From assembly GCA_004297315.1 (NCBI GenBank), contig SCTU01000020.1:1-8429 (forward strand): a stretch of 8,429 nt of DNA, written 5' to 3'. How positions within the stretch are numbered: the stretch's first letter is position 1; every line of letters begins with the position of its first letter. Of this stretch, positions 1-7,122 are shown in pieces. Both the position numbers and the translations under genes were made by a program. The DNA is from Dehalococcoidia bacterium. GTDB lineage: Bacteria; Chloroflexota; Dehalococcoidia; UBA2979. A model generated the notes under the pieces. That model had not been told where the DNA came from. It searched no databases and saw only the letters and a program-made list of their open reading frames with translations.

Positions 1-13
1 GCTCTTCCGATCT
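1..13. other. Illumina adapter remnant at the contig end
   Basis: The first 13 bases read GCTCTTCCGATCT, the 3' end of the common Illumina TruSeq adapter. Read on the minus strand they are AGATCGGAAGAGC, the standard adapter-trimming sequence. They sit at the extreme edge and interrupt an open reading frame just before its expected stop. They are therefore best explained as untrimmed adapter and not genomic DNA. Confidence 0.95.
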
Positions 14-654
14 GTGCGCGAGAAGGTGACATGCGTGGTGCCGCTCTCTGCAACCTCGGCCGTCACGCCGTAGCCGCTCTCGAACCCGCGCAGGCCGTCC
101 CACAGTCGGATCCCCTGGCCGAGCAGGATCGGCGCGATCGCAACGTGAAGTTCGTCGATGAGCCCGGCTTTGAGGAACTCACGGACTACCGTGGGGCCAC
201 CTCCGATCCGCACATCGAGGCCGCCGGCCGCTGCGGTCGCGGTGGCGAGCGCCGCCTGCGGCGTCGCCGAGAGAAAGTGGAAGGTGGTGCCACCCTCCAT
301 CTCGAGGGTCGGGCGCGGCTCGTGGGTCAGGACGAAGACCGGCGCGTGGAAGGGTGGGTTCTCGCCCCACCAGCCACGCCACTCGGGATCGTTCGGGTGC
401 AGGTGGAGCCCGAACATCCCCGCGCCCATGATCTCCGCGCCGACCCCCTCGAAGTACGCGGCCCCGTACTCGTCGTCGACGCCGGTCGTACCGGCACCGG
501 TCGCGTCACCGAGGACGCGCGAACGGAACGTGCGCGTCGCGGTGTACGCGGCCACCAGGCGGGACCAGTCCTCGCCGAACGGATCTTCAGCCGTCCCGTC
601 GGTCGTCGTCGCGAATCCGTCCAGCGAGAGGTTCAGGTCGGCACGTACGCGCAT
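14..654 (-). CDS. Dihydrofolate reductase (RibD C-terminal) family protein, 3' end missing
   Basis: This is a reductase-domain protein of the DHFR/RibD-C superfamily, which generally binds NADPH; the substrate of this subgroup is not defined. The ATG at 654-652 is preceded by a GAGGAG ribosome site at 661-666. About 213 residues can be read. The N-terminus has the family's first strand and turn (MRVRADLNLSLDGFATTT). The middle has a HLHPNDPEWRGWWGENPPFH segment. Near residues 149-182 the glycine-rich IGGGPTVVREFLKAG segment is followed by IDELHVAIAPILLGQG, the classic RibD-C signature. The frame reaches HVTFSRT, typical of the last strand, then runs into adapter sequence, so only a few residues and the stop are probably lost. 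It lies 47 bp downstream of the aldehyde ferredoxin oxidoreductase gene on the same strand and is probably cotranscribed with it. The family is clear; the specific reaction is unknown. Confidence 0.9.
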
Positions 655-701
655 CGAGGGCTCCTCACATCGTCGTCGGCGCGCGGAGTCCGGCGCGCGT
701 G

Positions 702-2573
702 CTACACCCCGAGGGAGTCCGCGACGTCCTTAAGCCCTAGCGACTCGAGGCGGGCGCGGCTGGGCATGCTGGTCTGGGTGTCCCAGCCGGCCTCGCCGAA
801 CCAGTCGTTCTTCATCGTCTCCAGGTCGACCGTGACGCCCTCGTGCGGGCCGGCGGTCTGCGGCGGGGCGCCGAGGATCCGGCCGGGGACGGTGCGCCCG
901 GCGGGGTTATTGCCGTGCTTCACGGCGAAGGCCATCCGCAGGTTCGCAATCCGCTCGCCCGCGCGGTCGAGTTCCTCGTGCGTCGTATCCCAGCCGGTGA
1001 CGAGGTTGATCCACTCGGGGATCCGGTCGGTGGGGGACATCGTGTAGATGAAGTAGCACATGCCCGCGCTGTTCATGACGTGGGCCTGCTCGTGCGCGGC
1101 CTTCAGTTGCGGGCCTCGCTCCGAGGTCTGCCGCCGGTCCTTCGGGCCCTGTTTCATCGTCGGGAACTTGCTCGACTTCCCCGGCGACCAGAGCGTGTGC
1201 CGCGCCGGCGTGGGGTCGAGGGCATACGAGGCCGCGAAGCCGACGTCCAGCTTCGGGTCGTGCATCGGCGGCTCCTCGCCGTCGATCGAGGTCAGGTAGT
1301 CGGCGGCGTTCCCGCCGATCTTCTGGGCGGCGATCCGCGTGCCGTCCGCGAGCAACTCGCCGAGGTTCCCCTCGCGTCTGCCGATCGCATGCAGCGTCTG
1401 GAGCACGCCCGAGGCATTCGCCCAGGTGAGGTCGACGCCGTCCGTGTCCTCCTTCGTCAGGAGGCCGCTCATGTAGCACTCGATGGCGAAGGAGATGGTG
1501 GCGCCGGTCGAGATCGTGTCCAGGCCGTACTGGTTGCACCAGTGGTTAATGGCGATCATCGCGTCGGTGTCGTTGACGCCGTTCATTACGCCGAACGCGC
1601 CCATCGTCTCGTACTCGGGACGGTGGGTGTGCTTCGGGAAGGCGAACTCGCCGCGGTCGCCGCCGTCGATTGACTCCGCGCCGCAGGCGACCGGGCAGTG
1701 CCAGCAGGCGTACTTCTTCTCCATGCTCGCATTCACTGCCGGCCCGTTCATCTCCGCCATCGACATGTGGTCGACGAGGTCGACGACGCCGACGCCGCCC
1801 CAATTGAGGACGGGCGCGTCGCCGTTGATCGCCGAGTTCGCCGTGATCCCGGTGGTGCCGAAGGAAGTGAAGAAGGTCTTCGATGCCTGGTTGAACCCCT
1901 GGAGGCTGGACTTCACCGTCTGCAGGACGTCCTTCGTCTGCGCCATGATCTTCGTCTCGGGCTTGACGACGACGGCCTTCAGTTTCTTTGAACCCATGAC
2001 CGCGCCGACGCCCGAGCGCGCCGCGAGCCGCCCTCGTTCATTTGCGATGCCCGACATAATCGACAGCTTCTCGCCTGCCGGACCGATGAGGGCGACGGAG
2101 ATCTTCTTCCCCAGTTCGTCCTTCATCCGGTCCTCGGTGTCGATGGCGAGGCCGCCCCAGTAGGCGGCCGCGTCGCGCACCTCGACGGTCGAGTCGTCGA
2201 TGTAGATGTAGGAGGGCTTCGGGGCCTGCCCGTAGACGAGGAGGGCGTCGTAGCCGGTGAACTTCAGGCTGGGGCCGAAGTCTCCCCCGCAGTTGGCGTC
2301 GCCCCAGCCGCCGTTCTTCGGCGACTTGCAGACGACCTGGAAGCGCTGGCCGAAGAGCGGCGTGCCGGTGAGCAGGCCGGGCATGAACCCGAGCACGTTG
2401 TCCGGGCCGAGGGGGTCGGCGCCCGCCGGGATGCGGTCGAAGAGCAGCCGGGCGCCCAGCCCGTAGCCGCCGAGGTGCTCCCGGTAGATCGATTCCGGAA
2501 GTTCATCAACCCAGTGCTGGCCGGTGGTCAGGTTGACGTTCAGGATGCGACCATTGAAGGCGCGCTCGGACAT
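702..2573 (-). CDS. Aldehyde ferredoxin oxidoreductase family protein (tungsten enzyme)
   Basis: A 623-residue protein of normal length for the AOR family, cytoplasmic enzymes that use a bis-pterin tungsten cofactor and one 4Fe-4S cluster, classically to oxidise aldehydes to acids with ferredoxin. Residues 1-200 match the AOR N-terminal domain (FNGRILNVNLTTG, GGYGLGARLLFDRIPAGADP, NGGWGDANCGGDFGPSLKFTG). The cluster ligands are visible as C290-x2-C293-x3-C297 plus a distant C506. The conserved PEYET is at 319-323. The two pterin-binding motifs appear as NQYGLD (347-352) and NSAGMC (501-506), with Asn where the archaeal enzyme has Asp. The ATG at 2573-2571 is preceded by GGGGAGG at 2581-2587, which sets the start; the frame stays open far upstream, antisense to the peptidase gene, but that extension is not protein-like. 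No obvious electron-transfer partner or cofactor gene is adjacent. The family call is firm; the substrate is unknown. Confidence 0.95.
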   Translation of the reverse strand: MSERAFNGRILNVNLTTGQHWVDELPESIYREHLGGYGLGARLLFDRIPAGADPLGPDNVLGFMPGLLTGTPLFGQRFQVVCKSPKNGGWGDANCGGDFGPSLKFTGYDALLVYGQAPKPSYIYIDDSTVEVRDAAAYWGGLAIDTEDRMKDELGKKISVALIGPAGEKLSIMSGIANERGRLAARSGVGAVMGSKKLKAVVVKPETKIMAQTKDVLQTVKSSLQGFNQASKTFFTSFGTTGITANSAINGDAPVLNWGGVGVVDLVDHMSMAEMNGPAVNASMEKKYACWHCPVACGAESIDGGDRGEFAFPKHTHRPEYETMGAFGVMNGVNDTDAMIAINHWCNQYGLDTISTGATISFAIECYMSGLLTKEDTDGVDLTWANASGVLQTLHAIGRREGNLGELLADGTRIAAQKIGGNAADYLTSIDGEEPPMHDPKLDVGFAASYALDPTPARHTLWSPGKSSKFPTMKQGPKDRRQTSERGPQLKAAHEQAHVMNSAGMCYFIYTMSPTDRIPEWINLVTGWDTTHEELDRAGERIANLRMAFAVKHGNNPAGRTVPGRILGAPPQTAGPHEGVTVDLETMKNDWFGEAGWDTQTSMPSRARLESLGLKDVADSLGV

Positions 2574-2621
2574 TGTTCTGCCTCCCCGGATGCCGCGCTC
2601 CCGCCGGGTAGCGGAACGTCC

Positions 2622-2627
2622 TTTATA
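2622..2627 (-). promoter_or_regulatory. Candidate -10 element for the oxidoreductase gene
   Basis: On the minus strand TATAAA lies about 50 bases before the oxidoreductase start, in the 123-bp gap between two divergent genes. It is one of few AT-rich spots there. No convincing -35 hexamer is found at 16-18 bp, so this is only a candidate. Confidence 0.3.
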
Positions 2628-2696
2628 GCGCTTGTCGCGTACGGTTGGTGGGTTCCCGTCACGGTCGACGGCACAGATGAGAACGGACGTGATCTC

Positions 2697-3974
2697 GTGG
2701 CTAACAGCTGGACCGTCGCCACCCTCCCGAACGGGCTTCGCGTCGTCGTCACCCCGATCCCCACGGCGCAGAGCGCGGCGGCCTCGCTCTGGGTCGGCGT
2801 CGGCTCCCGCGACGAGACGCCGGCGACGAACGGCCTCTCGCACTACATCGAGCACATGCTCTTCAAGGGCACCGAGCGCCGGCCGACGGCCGCGATGATC
2901 TCCGAGACGATCGAAGGCGCAGGCGGTGGGCTGAACGCCTTCACCACCAAAGAGGTGACCTGCTACTGGAACAACCTCCCATACGAGCGTGTCGCCACCG
3001 GGATCGATGTGCTGGCCGACATGATCCAGCACTCCGTGATGGAGTCCGTCGAGGTCGAGCGCGAGCGGACGGTGGTGCAGCAGGAACTGCGGCGCGCGAA
3101 GGACTCGCCGGGCAGTTGGGTGGGCGAACTGATCTCGGACGCCACGTACGGCAATCAGCCCATCGGCTGGCCGATCGGCGGCACGCTCGACACCGTCGGC
3201 ACGATGCTCCGCGACGACTTCTTCTCGCACATGGCGACCTACTACCACCCGCAGAACGCCGTGCTCTCCGTCGCCGGCAACGTCGAGGTGGAGCGCATCG
3301 TCGACCTGGCCGCGCAGCAGTTCGGCGGCTGGAAGCCGGGCGCCGATGTGGGCCGCGACACCGCAAAGCCGGAGCGCCCCGCCGACTACATCCGCATCGA
3401 GGAGCGCGAGATCGAGCAGTGCAACCTCTCGCTCGCCGTCCTCGGGATGAGCCGGAACGACCCCGACAAGTACGCGTTGGACATCATGAACACGGCCCTC
3501 GGCCGCGGCATGTCCAGCCGCCTCTTCACCGAGGTGCGCGAGCGCCGCGGCCTCGCCTACTCCGTCGGCTCGGGTTCCTCGCGCTACCGTGACATCGGCT
3601 CGATGTCTGTCAACGCGGGCGTCACGCGCGACCATCAGGAGGAAGCGCTCCAGGTGATCATCGCGGAACTCCAGCGGCTGGCCGGCGAACGCATGGGCGA
3701 GGAAGAACTCGCGCGCACGAAGGATTACGCGGCCGGCTCGTTCCGCCTCGGCCTCGAAACGCCGATGTCGTTCGCCCAGCGGTTCGGCGGGCAACTGCTG
3801 CAGGACGGCGAGATCGAGCCGCCCGACGTCACGGTCGCGCGCCTCCGCGCCGTGACTGCCGAGGACATCCAGCGCGTGGCCACCCGGCTGTTCACCGACG
3901 CCAAGTTCTCGCTCGCGGTGGTCGGCCCCTCCGCCTCCCCGGACCGCCTCGACGGCATCCTGCACGGCGCGTAG
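2697..3974 (+). CDS. M16 family zinc metallopeptidase (pitrilysin/insulinase type)
   Basis: A 425-residue protein, the usual size of a single-chain M16B subunit, which typically dimerises to form a closed proteolytic chamber. The inverted zinc motif is H49-Y-I-E52-H53, and the third ligand E130 follows 76 residues after H53, exactly the family spacing. The N-terminal domain starts with the typical TLPNGLRVVV strand and has the TNGLSHYIEHMLFKGTERR active-site helix. The C-terminal domain carries the R284/Y288 pair (RERRGLAYSV) expected in active M16 enzymes. The chosen start is GTG at 2697: upstream codons in this frame overlap the divergent oxidoreductase gene and do not look like protein, and no other start lies between. 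The ribosome site is weak. No signal peptide is seen, so it is probably cytoplasmic. The substrate cannot be inferred. Confidence 0.94.
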   Translation: MANSWTVATLPNGLRVVVTPIPTAQSAAASLWVGVGSRDETPATNGLSHYIEHMLFKGTERRPTAAMISETIEGAGGGLNAFTTKEVTCYWNNLPYERVATGIDVLADMIQHSVMESVEVERERTVVQQELRRAKDSPGSWVGELISDATYGNQPIGWPIGGTLDTVGTMLRDDFFSHMATYYHPQNAVLSVAGNVEVERIVDLAAQQFGGWKPGADVGRDTAKPERPADYIRIEEREIEQCNLSLAVLGMSRNDPDKYALDIMNTALGRGMSSRLFTEVRERRGLAYSVGSGSSRYRDIGSMSVNAGVTRDHQEEALQVIIAELQRLAGERMGEEELARTKDYAAGSFRLGLETPMSFAQRFGGQLLQDGEIEPPDVTVARLRAVTAEDIQRVATRLFTDAKFSLAVVGPSASPDRLDGILHGA

Positions 3975-4096
3975 GACTCAGCCGGGCCGGTCGCCAGCCT
4001 GACACCGCCCGCGCGGCGACGATGCCGCCGAGGGGCGCGGATGCGATACTCCCGCGGAGCGGGCATCCACCAACGATTACGCCTGGGGGCCGACCG

Positions 4097-5173
4097 ATGC
4101 GTGCCACGATCTTCCACGCCCCGGGCCGCGTCACCGTCGAGGAGCGTCCCGCACCCTCCGCCGGCGCTGGTGAGGTCCGCGTCCGGATGGCCGCCGCCTC
4201 GCTCTGCGCATCGGACGTGCGTGTCTATCGAGGCGAAAAGTACGCCCTGCCCGGCGTGGTCCCCGGCCACGAAGTCGCTGGCGTCGTGGACCAGGTCGGG
4301 GCGGGCGTGAGCGGCATCGCCGAGGGCGACCGCGTCATCGTCTGTCCCATCGTCGCCTGCAACCAGTGCCGCTACTGCCTCGTGGGCCGTCGCAACCGCT
4401 GCGTCGCGCGCAAGACGCTCGGCTACGACCTCGACGGCGGCTTCGCGGAGTACCTCGTCGCCCCTGCGGCGATCGTCAGCGCCGGGCATGTGATCCCCGT
4501 ACCGCCCGCACTCCCGCTCGACCTCGCCGCGATCGTCGAACCGTCGGCGTGCACGCTCGCCAGCCTCGAGCTCTGCGCCGTGGGGGCGGGCAGTTCGATG
4601 GCGATCATGGGAGCGGGGCCGATGGGGCTCCTCCACCTGATCCTCGGCCGCGCACTGGGCGCGGGCCCGATCATCGTGAGCGAACCCGTCGAGGAGCGCC
4701 GCGCGATCGCCCGGCGCTGGGGCGCGGACATCGTGCTCGACCCGGGCAGCGAGGATGTCACCGCCGCCGTGCGCGACGCGACCGGCGGACTGGGCGCCGA
4801 CGCCGTGATCGTCTCGGTCGGCCTCGTCGAGATGGTGCCGCCGGCGCTCGCCCTCGTGCGGCCGCAGGGCACGGTCAACCTCTTCGCCGGGTTCGCGAAG
4901 GGTGCGCCGGCGGTGCCGTTCGACCCGAACCTCGTCCATTACGGTGAGGTGATCCTCACGGGCTCGCAGAACGCCACCACCGACCAGTACCGCCGCACAG
5001 TGGCGATGCTCGGCGGCGTGCCGCACATCGATGAGGTCGTGACCAACCGCTACGGGATCGAGCGCGCGCCCGAGGCGTACGAGTCGCGCCTCGCGCTGTC
5101 CGGGCTGAAGTCGCTCGTGCAGTTCCCCGGCGTCGACCCGCTCTTCGCGACCAGCCGCGCGGGGGCCGCGTGA
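4097..5173 (+). CDS. Zinc-dependent alcohol/polyol dehydrogenase (medium-chain family)
   Basis: A 358-residue medium-chain dehydrogenase, cytoplasmic, expected to oxidise an alcohol or polyol with NAD(P). Catalytic zinc ligands are C37 (SLCASD), H58 with E59 (GHE) and E148 (VEPS). The structural zinc site is complete: C88, C91, C94 and C102. The Rossmann motif GAGPMG is at 172-177, and the acidic E196 at the end of the second strand favours NAD over NADP. The overall pattern resembles the sorbitol/threonine dehydrogenase branch, but the substrate is not assignable. The ATG at 4097 follows a TGGGGGC stretch at 4084-4090; an upstream in-frame ATG at 4022 would add 25 unconserved residues. The stop overlaps the next gene's GTG start by four bases, implying translational coupling. 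Confidence 0.93.
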   Translation: MRATIFHAPGRVTVEERPAPSAGAGEVRVRMAAASLCASDVRVYRGEKYALPGVVPGHEVAGVVDQVGAGVSGIAEGDRVIVCPIVACNQCRYCLVGRRNRCVARKTLGYDLDGGFAEYLVAPAAIVSAGHVIPVPPALPLDLAAIVEPSACTLASLELCAVGAGSSMAIMGAGPMGLLHLILGRALGAGPIIVSEPVEERRAIARRWGADIVLDPGSEDVTAAVRDATGGLGADAVIVSVGLVEMVPPALALVRPQGTVNLFAGFAKGAPAVPFDPNLVHYGEVILTGSQNATTDQYRRTVAMLGGVPHIDEVVTNRYGIERAPEAYESRLALSGLKSLVQFPGVDPLFATSRAGAA

Positions 5174-5943
5174 CCTTCCTCCGGCGCGGCGACGACCTCC
5201 GGCGCGAGGAGGCCGCACGCGACCTCGCCAACTCGCGCCGCGCCGAGGCGACCCGCCTGGGCGAGGCGTTCCGCAACGAGCGCACGCGTCGCGCGATCTC
5301 GCTGGGCGACGCCGAACGGACCACCCGTATCAACCGCGTCTACCTTGAGGCGATCGAGGAGGGCCGGTTGGAGGCGCTGCCAGCGCCGGTGTACACGCGC
5401 GGCTTCGTCCGCCTCTACGCGCGCTTCCTCGGCCTCGACGCCGACGCCGCGGTCGCCGCGATCCCGGAGGGGTTGCCGCGTCCGGCAGGCCTCGAGCCGA
5501 TGCCGGGCATGCGCCGCACCGCCCCGCCGACCATCCCGCTGCCCCCGCTGACGCCGCCCGTGATCGTCGCGGGGGTCCTCGGGCTCATCCTGCTCGTGAC
5601 GCTCGTCTGGCTCGTGCCAAAGGCGTTCGGCGGCGACGCCCCGACCACTGCCGGCAACAGCAGCGGCACGCCCACCGCCAACGCGCCAGCCGTCCGTAAC
5701 GGCGAAGTGCCAAACCTCGTGGGCCTCGCACGCGACCAGGCGAGCAAGACCGTGACGGACGCCGGCCTCACGCCCCTCGTCTTTGAAGCGACGAACGCGG
5801 CGCCTCCGGGCCAGGTCTTCCAGCAGTCGCCACCCGCCGGCACTTCAATCGCCCCGGGCGGCACGGTCACCCTCTTCATCTCGCAGCCGCCACTCCCCGG
5901 CTCCACGCGTACCCCGACACCGACGGCCACGCCCGCGCGGTAG
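5170..5943 (+). CDS. RodZ-like HTH membrane protein with an extracytoplasmic PASTA domain
   Basis: A 257-residue bitopic membrane protein. Residues about 29-92 form a RodZ-type helix-turn-helix domain (LGEAFRNERTRRAISLGDAE, then YLEAIEEGRLEALPAPVYTR, then GFVRLYARFLGLD). A proline-rich linker leads to one membrane span at about 131-150 (VIVAGVLGLILLVTLVWLVP). A single PASTA domain at about 179-238 (EVPNLVGLARDQASKTVTDA ... GGTVTLFIS) would be outside the cell, where this domain often contacts peptidoglycan. A Pro/Thr-rich tail ends the protein. In well-known RodZ the HTH domain contacts MreB and the outer part is a different beta domain, so a cell-shape or wall role is plausible by analogy only. 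The GTG start overlaps the dehydrogenase TGA (GTGA). A transcription-regulator role is the alternative. Confidence 0.88.
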   Translation: MTFLRRGDDLRREEAARDLANSRRAEATRLGEAFRNERTRRAISLGDAERTTRINRVYLEAIEEGRLEALPAPVYTRGFVRLYARFLGLDADAAVAAIPEGLPRPAGLEPMPGMRRTAPPTIPLPPLTPPVIVAGVLGLILLVTLVWLVPKAFGGDAPTTAGNSSGTPTANAPAVRNGEVPNLVGLARDQASKTVTDAGLTPLVFEATNAAPPGQVFQQSPPAGTSIAPGGTVTLFISQPPLPGSTRTPTPTATPAR

Positions 5944-5958
5944 CGAGGCCGCGCGGGA

Positions 5959-5993
5959 GCCCGCAGCACGCGACATAGCCAGGCGGGCCGTTT
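5959..5993 (+). terminator. Weak candidate terminator after the HTH-PASTA gene
   Basis: GCCCGC at 5959-5964 and GCGGGC at 5983-5988 form a perfect 6-bp stem with an 18-base loop, followed by only three T residues at 5991-5993. It is in the right place, 15 bases after the stop in a convergent gap, but the long loop and short T run make it weak. Confidence 0.25.
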
Positions 5994-6036
5994 CCGGACT
6001 CACCTGGCCGTGTGCAAACTGCGCCGAGAACGACTG

Positions 6037-6381
6037 CTACGGGACGACCGTGACCGTGCCCTTCATGTTCTGCGTATGGAACGTGCAGATGTAGGCGTAC
6101 GTCCCCGGCTGGTCGAACGCGATGCTCGCCGTCTCGCCTGGCTTCATGACGTGGACGTCGCTCGTGCCGGTGAGTGCGACCGAGTGCGTGAAGTTGTCCG
6201 CATTCGTCCACGTGACCGTCGTCCCCGCTGGCACCTCGATGGAGACGGGGGCGAAGCGGTAACTGCGCGGGAGCGTGACGGCGGACGTCTTCACCGGAGT
6301 CGCCGCGCTTGCCGTGCAACCAGCGGCAGCCACGATGGCCACGGCCACGAACAGGAAGGCGACCGACCGCCGGATGTTCAT
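6037..6381 (-). CDS. Cupredoxin-like (plastocyanin-type) copper lipoprotein
   Basis: A 114-residue exported protein. The N-terminus is a lipoprotein signal (charged MNIRRS, hydrophobic core, then AAGC with C22 as the likely lipidated cysteine), so the mature protein should be anchored outside the cytoplasmic membrane. The rest is one cupredoxin domain: IEVPAGTTVTWTN, then H66 in NFTHSV, and the C-terminal copper loop with C99, H102 and M106, giving the full His-Cys-His-Met set of a type 1 copper site. The loop spacing is C-x2-H-x3-M. Such proteins usually shuttle single electrons or bind copper. The start ATG overlaps the stop of the upstream membrane gene as ATGA, indicating coupling. It is the last gene of a five-gene minus-strand cluster. 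The fold is clear; the redox partner is unknown. Confidence 0.92.
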   Translation of the reverse strand: MNIRRSVAFLFVAVAIVAAAGCTASAATPVKTSAVTLPRSYRFAPVSIEVPAGTTVTWTNADNFTHSVALTGTSDVHVMKPGETASIAFDQPGTYAYICTFHTQNMKGTVTVVP

Positions 6382-6695
6382 CCGACGGTCGCCTGCCGTG
6401 CGGCCGTCAGACTCGGCGACGTCACGTGGCGCGTGACTCCGACGAAGATCAGCGCGAATGCGGCCAGGTCCAGCACCTCGGAGATCGTGTGCGCGAAGAG
6501 GAACACGGTCCAGTCGAGGTGATACGTCATGTAGCTGATCTCAGCGAGGGCGTAGAGCGTGAAACCCCAGCCCAGCGCGCGCTTCTGCCCGTTGAACGAG
6601 CGGGACGCGAAGTAGGCGGCTGCCAGGAACGCCGCGAGGTGGACCACCAAGAAGAACGCCGGCGGGAATTGGTTCAGTACGCTGCCGATTGGCAT
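6378..6695 (-). CDS. Small three-span membrane protein of unknown function
   Basis: A 105-residue hydrophobic protein that I do not recognise. Three membrane spans can be drawn at about 11-31 (PPAFFLVVHLAAFLAAAYFA), 41-60 (LGWGFTLYALAEISYMTYHL) and 63-87. Histidines H19, H59 and H69 lie in or next to the spans, and acidic E52 and E73 are inside hydrophobic stretches, which could suit metal, haem or proton handling, but this is speculation. The start is ATG at 6695-6693 because a strong GGAGGA site lies at 6701-6706; the frame is open further upstream but that part is Arg-rich and not protein-like. The stop overlaps the cupredoxin start by four bases, so the two proteins are probably made together and may interact in the membrane. 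Confidence 0.82.
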   Translation of the reverse strand: MPIGSVLNQFPPAFFLVVHLAAFLAAAYFASRSFNGQKRALGWGFTLYALAEISYMTYHLDWTVFLFAHTISEVLDLAAFALIFVGVTRHVTSPSLTAARQATVG

Positions 6696-6705
6696 TGAAG
6701 TCCTC

Positions 6706-6727
6706 CGTATGTGCGCGCGTGTGCGCG
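6706..6727. repeat. Alternating purine-pyrimidine tract with a hairpin
   Basis: Twenty-two bases (GT, GC and TA steps) alternate perfectly between pyrimidine and purine, a composition prone to Z-DNA. In the minus-strand transcript the part reading CGCGC-ACAC-GCGCG makes a 5-bp stem just before the GGAGGA ribosome site of the small membrane protein gene, so it could affect translation. Confidence 0.45.
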
Positions 6728-6786
6728 AGCTCAGTTGTCGATGTCGCCCCTGCATGGCGCGGGCGGGGCGCGTCCGCTTCGCGGCG

Positions 6787-7122
6787 TCACCGTTGGCCAC
6801 CGTCCCGATGCAGCCCGCAACGGACGAGGTCCGCCGTCGTGATGAGCATGCCCGCGAGCACGATCAGGTGAGCACGTGTGCCATCGCCTCCGGCGAGATG
6901 GCCAAGCGCGCCCTGGACCCCGGCCGCCGACTGTGCCGGCCCGTTCTGGCCTTGCCCCAGCAGAGAGCAGAACCAGACCGCCCCCACCGGCATCGAAGCG
7001 TGGTGGGCAAGAACGCCCGCCGCGCCCACCAGCAGCACCAGCACGCCCGCGAGGAAGAGCGGCGAGAACGGCCTCGACATCGCGAGGAGGCCGCGCTCGG
7101 GCGGCCGGTTAGCAGTGCCCAC
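6787..7122 (-). CDS. Small two-span membrane protein of unknown function
   Basis: Up to 111 residues; I do not recognise the family. Counting from the GTG start, a strong hydrophobic segment at about 21-39 (PLFLAGVLVLLVGAAGVLAH) is followed by paired histidines at 40-41, a Gly/Gln-rich loop, and a second span at about 85-100 (HLIVLAGMLITTADLV). Cysteines occur at 52 and 102. The start is uncertain. GTG at 7122-7120 overlaps the previous gene by 14 bases, while an internal ATG at 7080-7078 would give 97 residues beginning MSRPFSPLFLAG; neither has a clear ribosome site. It belongs to the five-gene cluster by orientation and tight spacing. Coding is likely from the frame overlap and membrane pattern, but the function is unknown. 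Confidence 0.65.
   Translation of the reverse strand: MGTANRPPERGLLAMSRPFSPLFLAGVLVLLVGAAGVLAHHASMPVGAVWFCSLLGQGQNGPAQSAAGVQGALGHLAGGDGTRAHLIVLAGMLITTADLVRCGLHRDGGQR

Noticed and set aside
31..1047. Long plus-strand open frame across the left genes
   Set aside because: It is antisense to the DHFR-family and oxidoreductase genes, both strongly supported by motifs; its translation is Arg-rich and featureless.
2475..2696. Upstream extension of the peptidase frame to an ATG inside the oxidoreductase gene
   Set aside because: The extra 74 residues overlap the divergent gene and the promoter gap and lack M16 character; the conserved protein begins right after the GTG at 2697.
2574..3965. Minus-strand open frame continuing upstream of the oxidoreductase through the whole peptidase gene
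   Set aside because: It is antisense to the M16 peptidase, whose zinc motif and spacing are intact. The antisense product is Arg/His/Asp-rich and has no recognisable domain; it is a by-product of GC-biased codon use.
3990..4020. GTCGCC / GGCGAC inverted repeat after the peptidase gene as a terminator
   Set aside because: The 6-bp stem has a 19-base loop and no T run follows, so it is within chance expectation for this GC content.
4042..4050. TGCGATACT as an extended -10 for the dehydrogenase gene
   Set aside because: No supporting -35 element is present at 16-18 bp and the match is modest, so it was not listed as a feature.
3725..5218. Long minus-strand open frame of about 497 codons
   Set aside because: It is antisense to the peptidase end and the dehydrogenase, whose catalytic and structural zinc ligands are complete; the product is low-complexity Arg/Ala/His.
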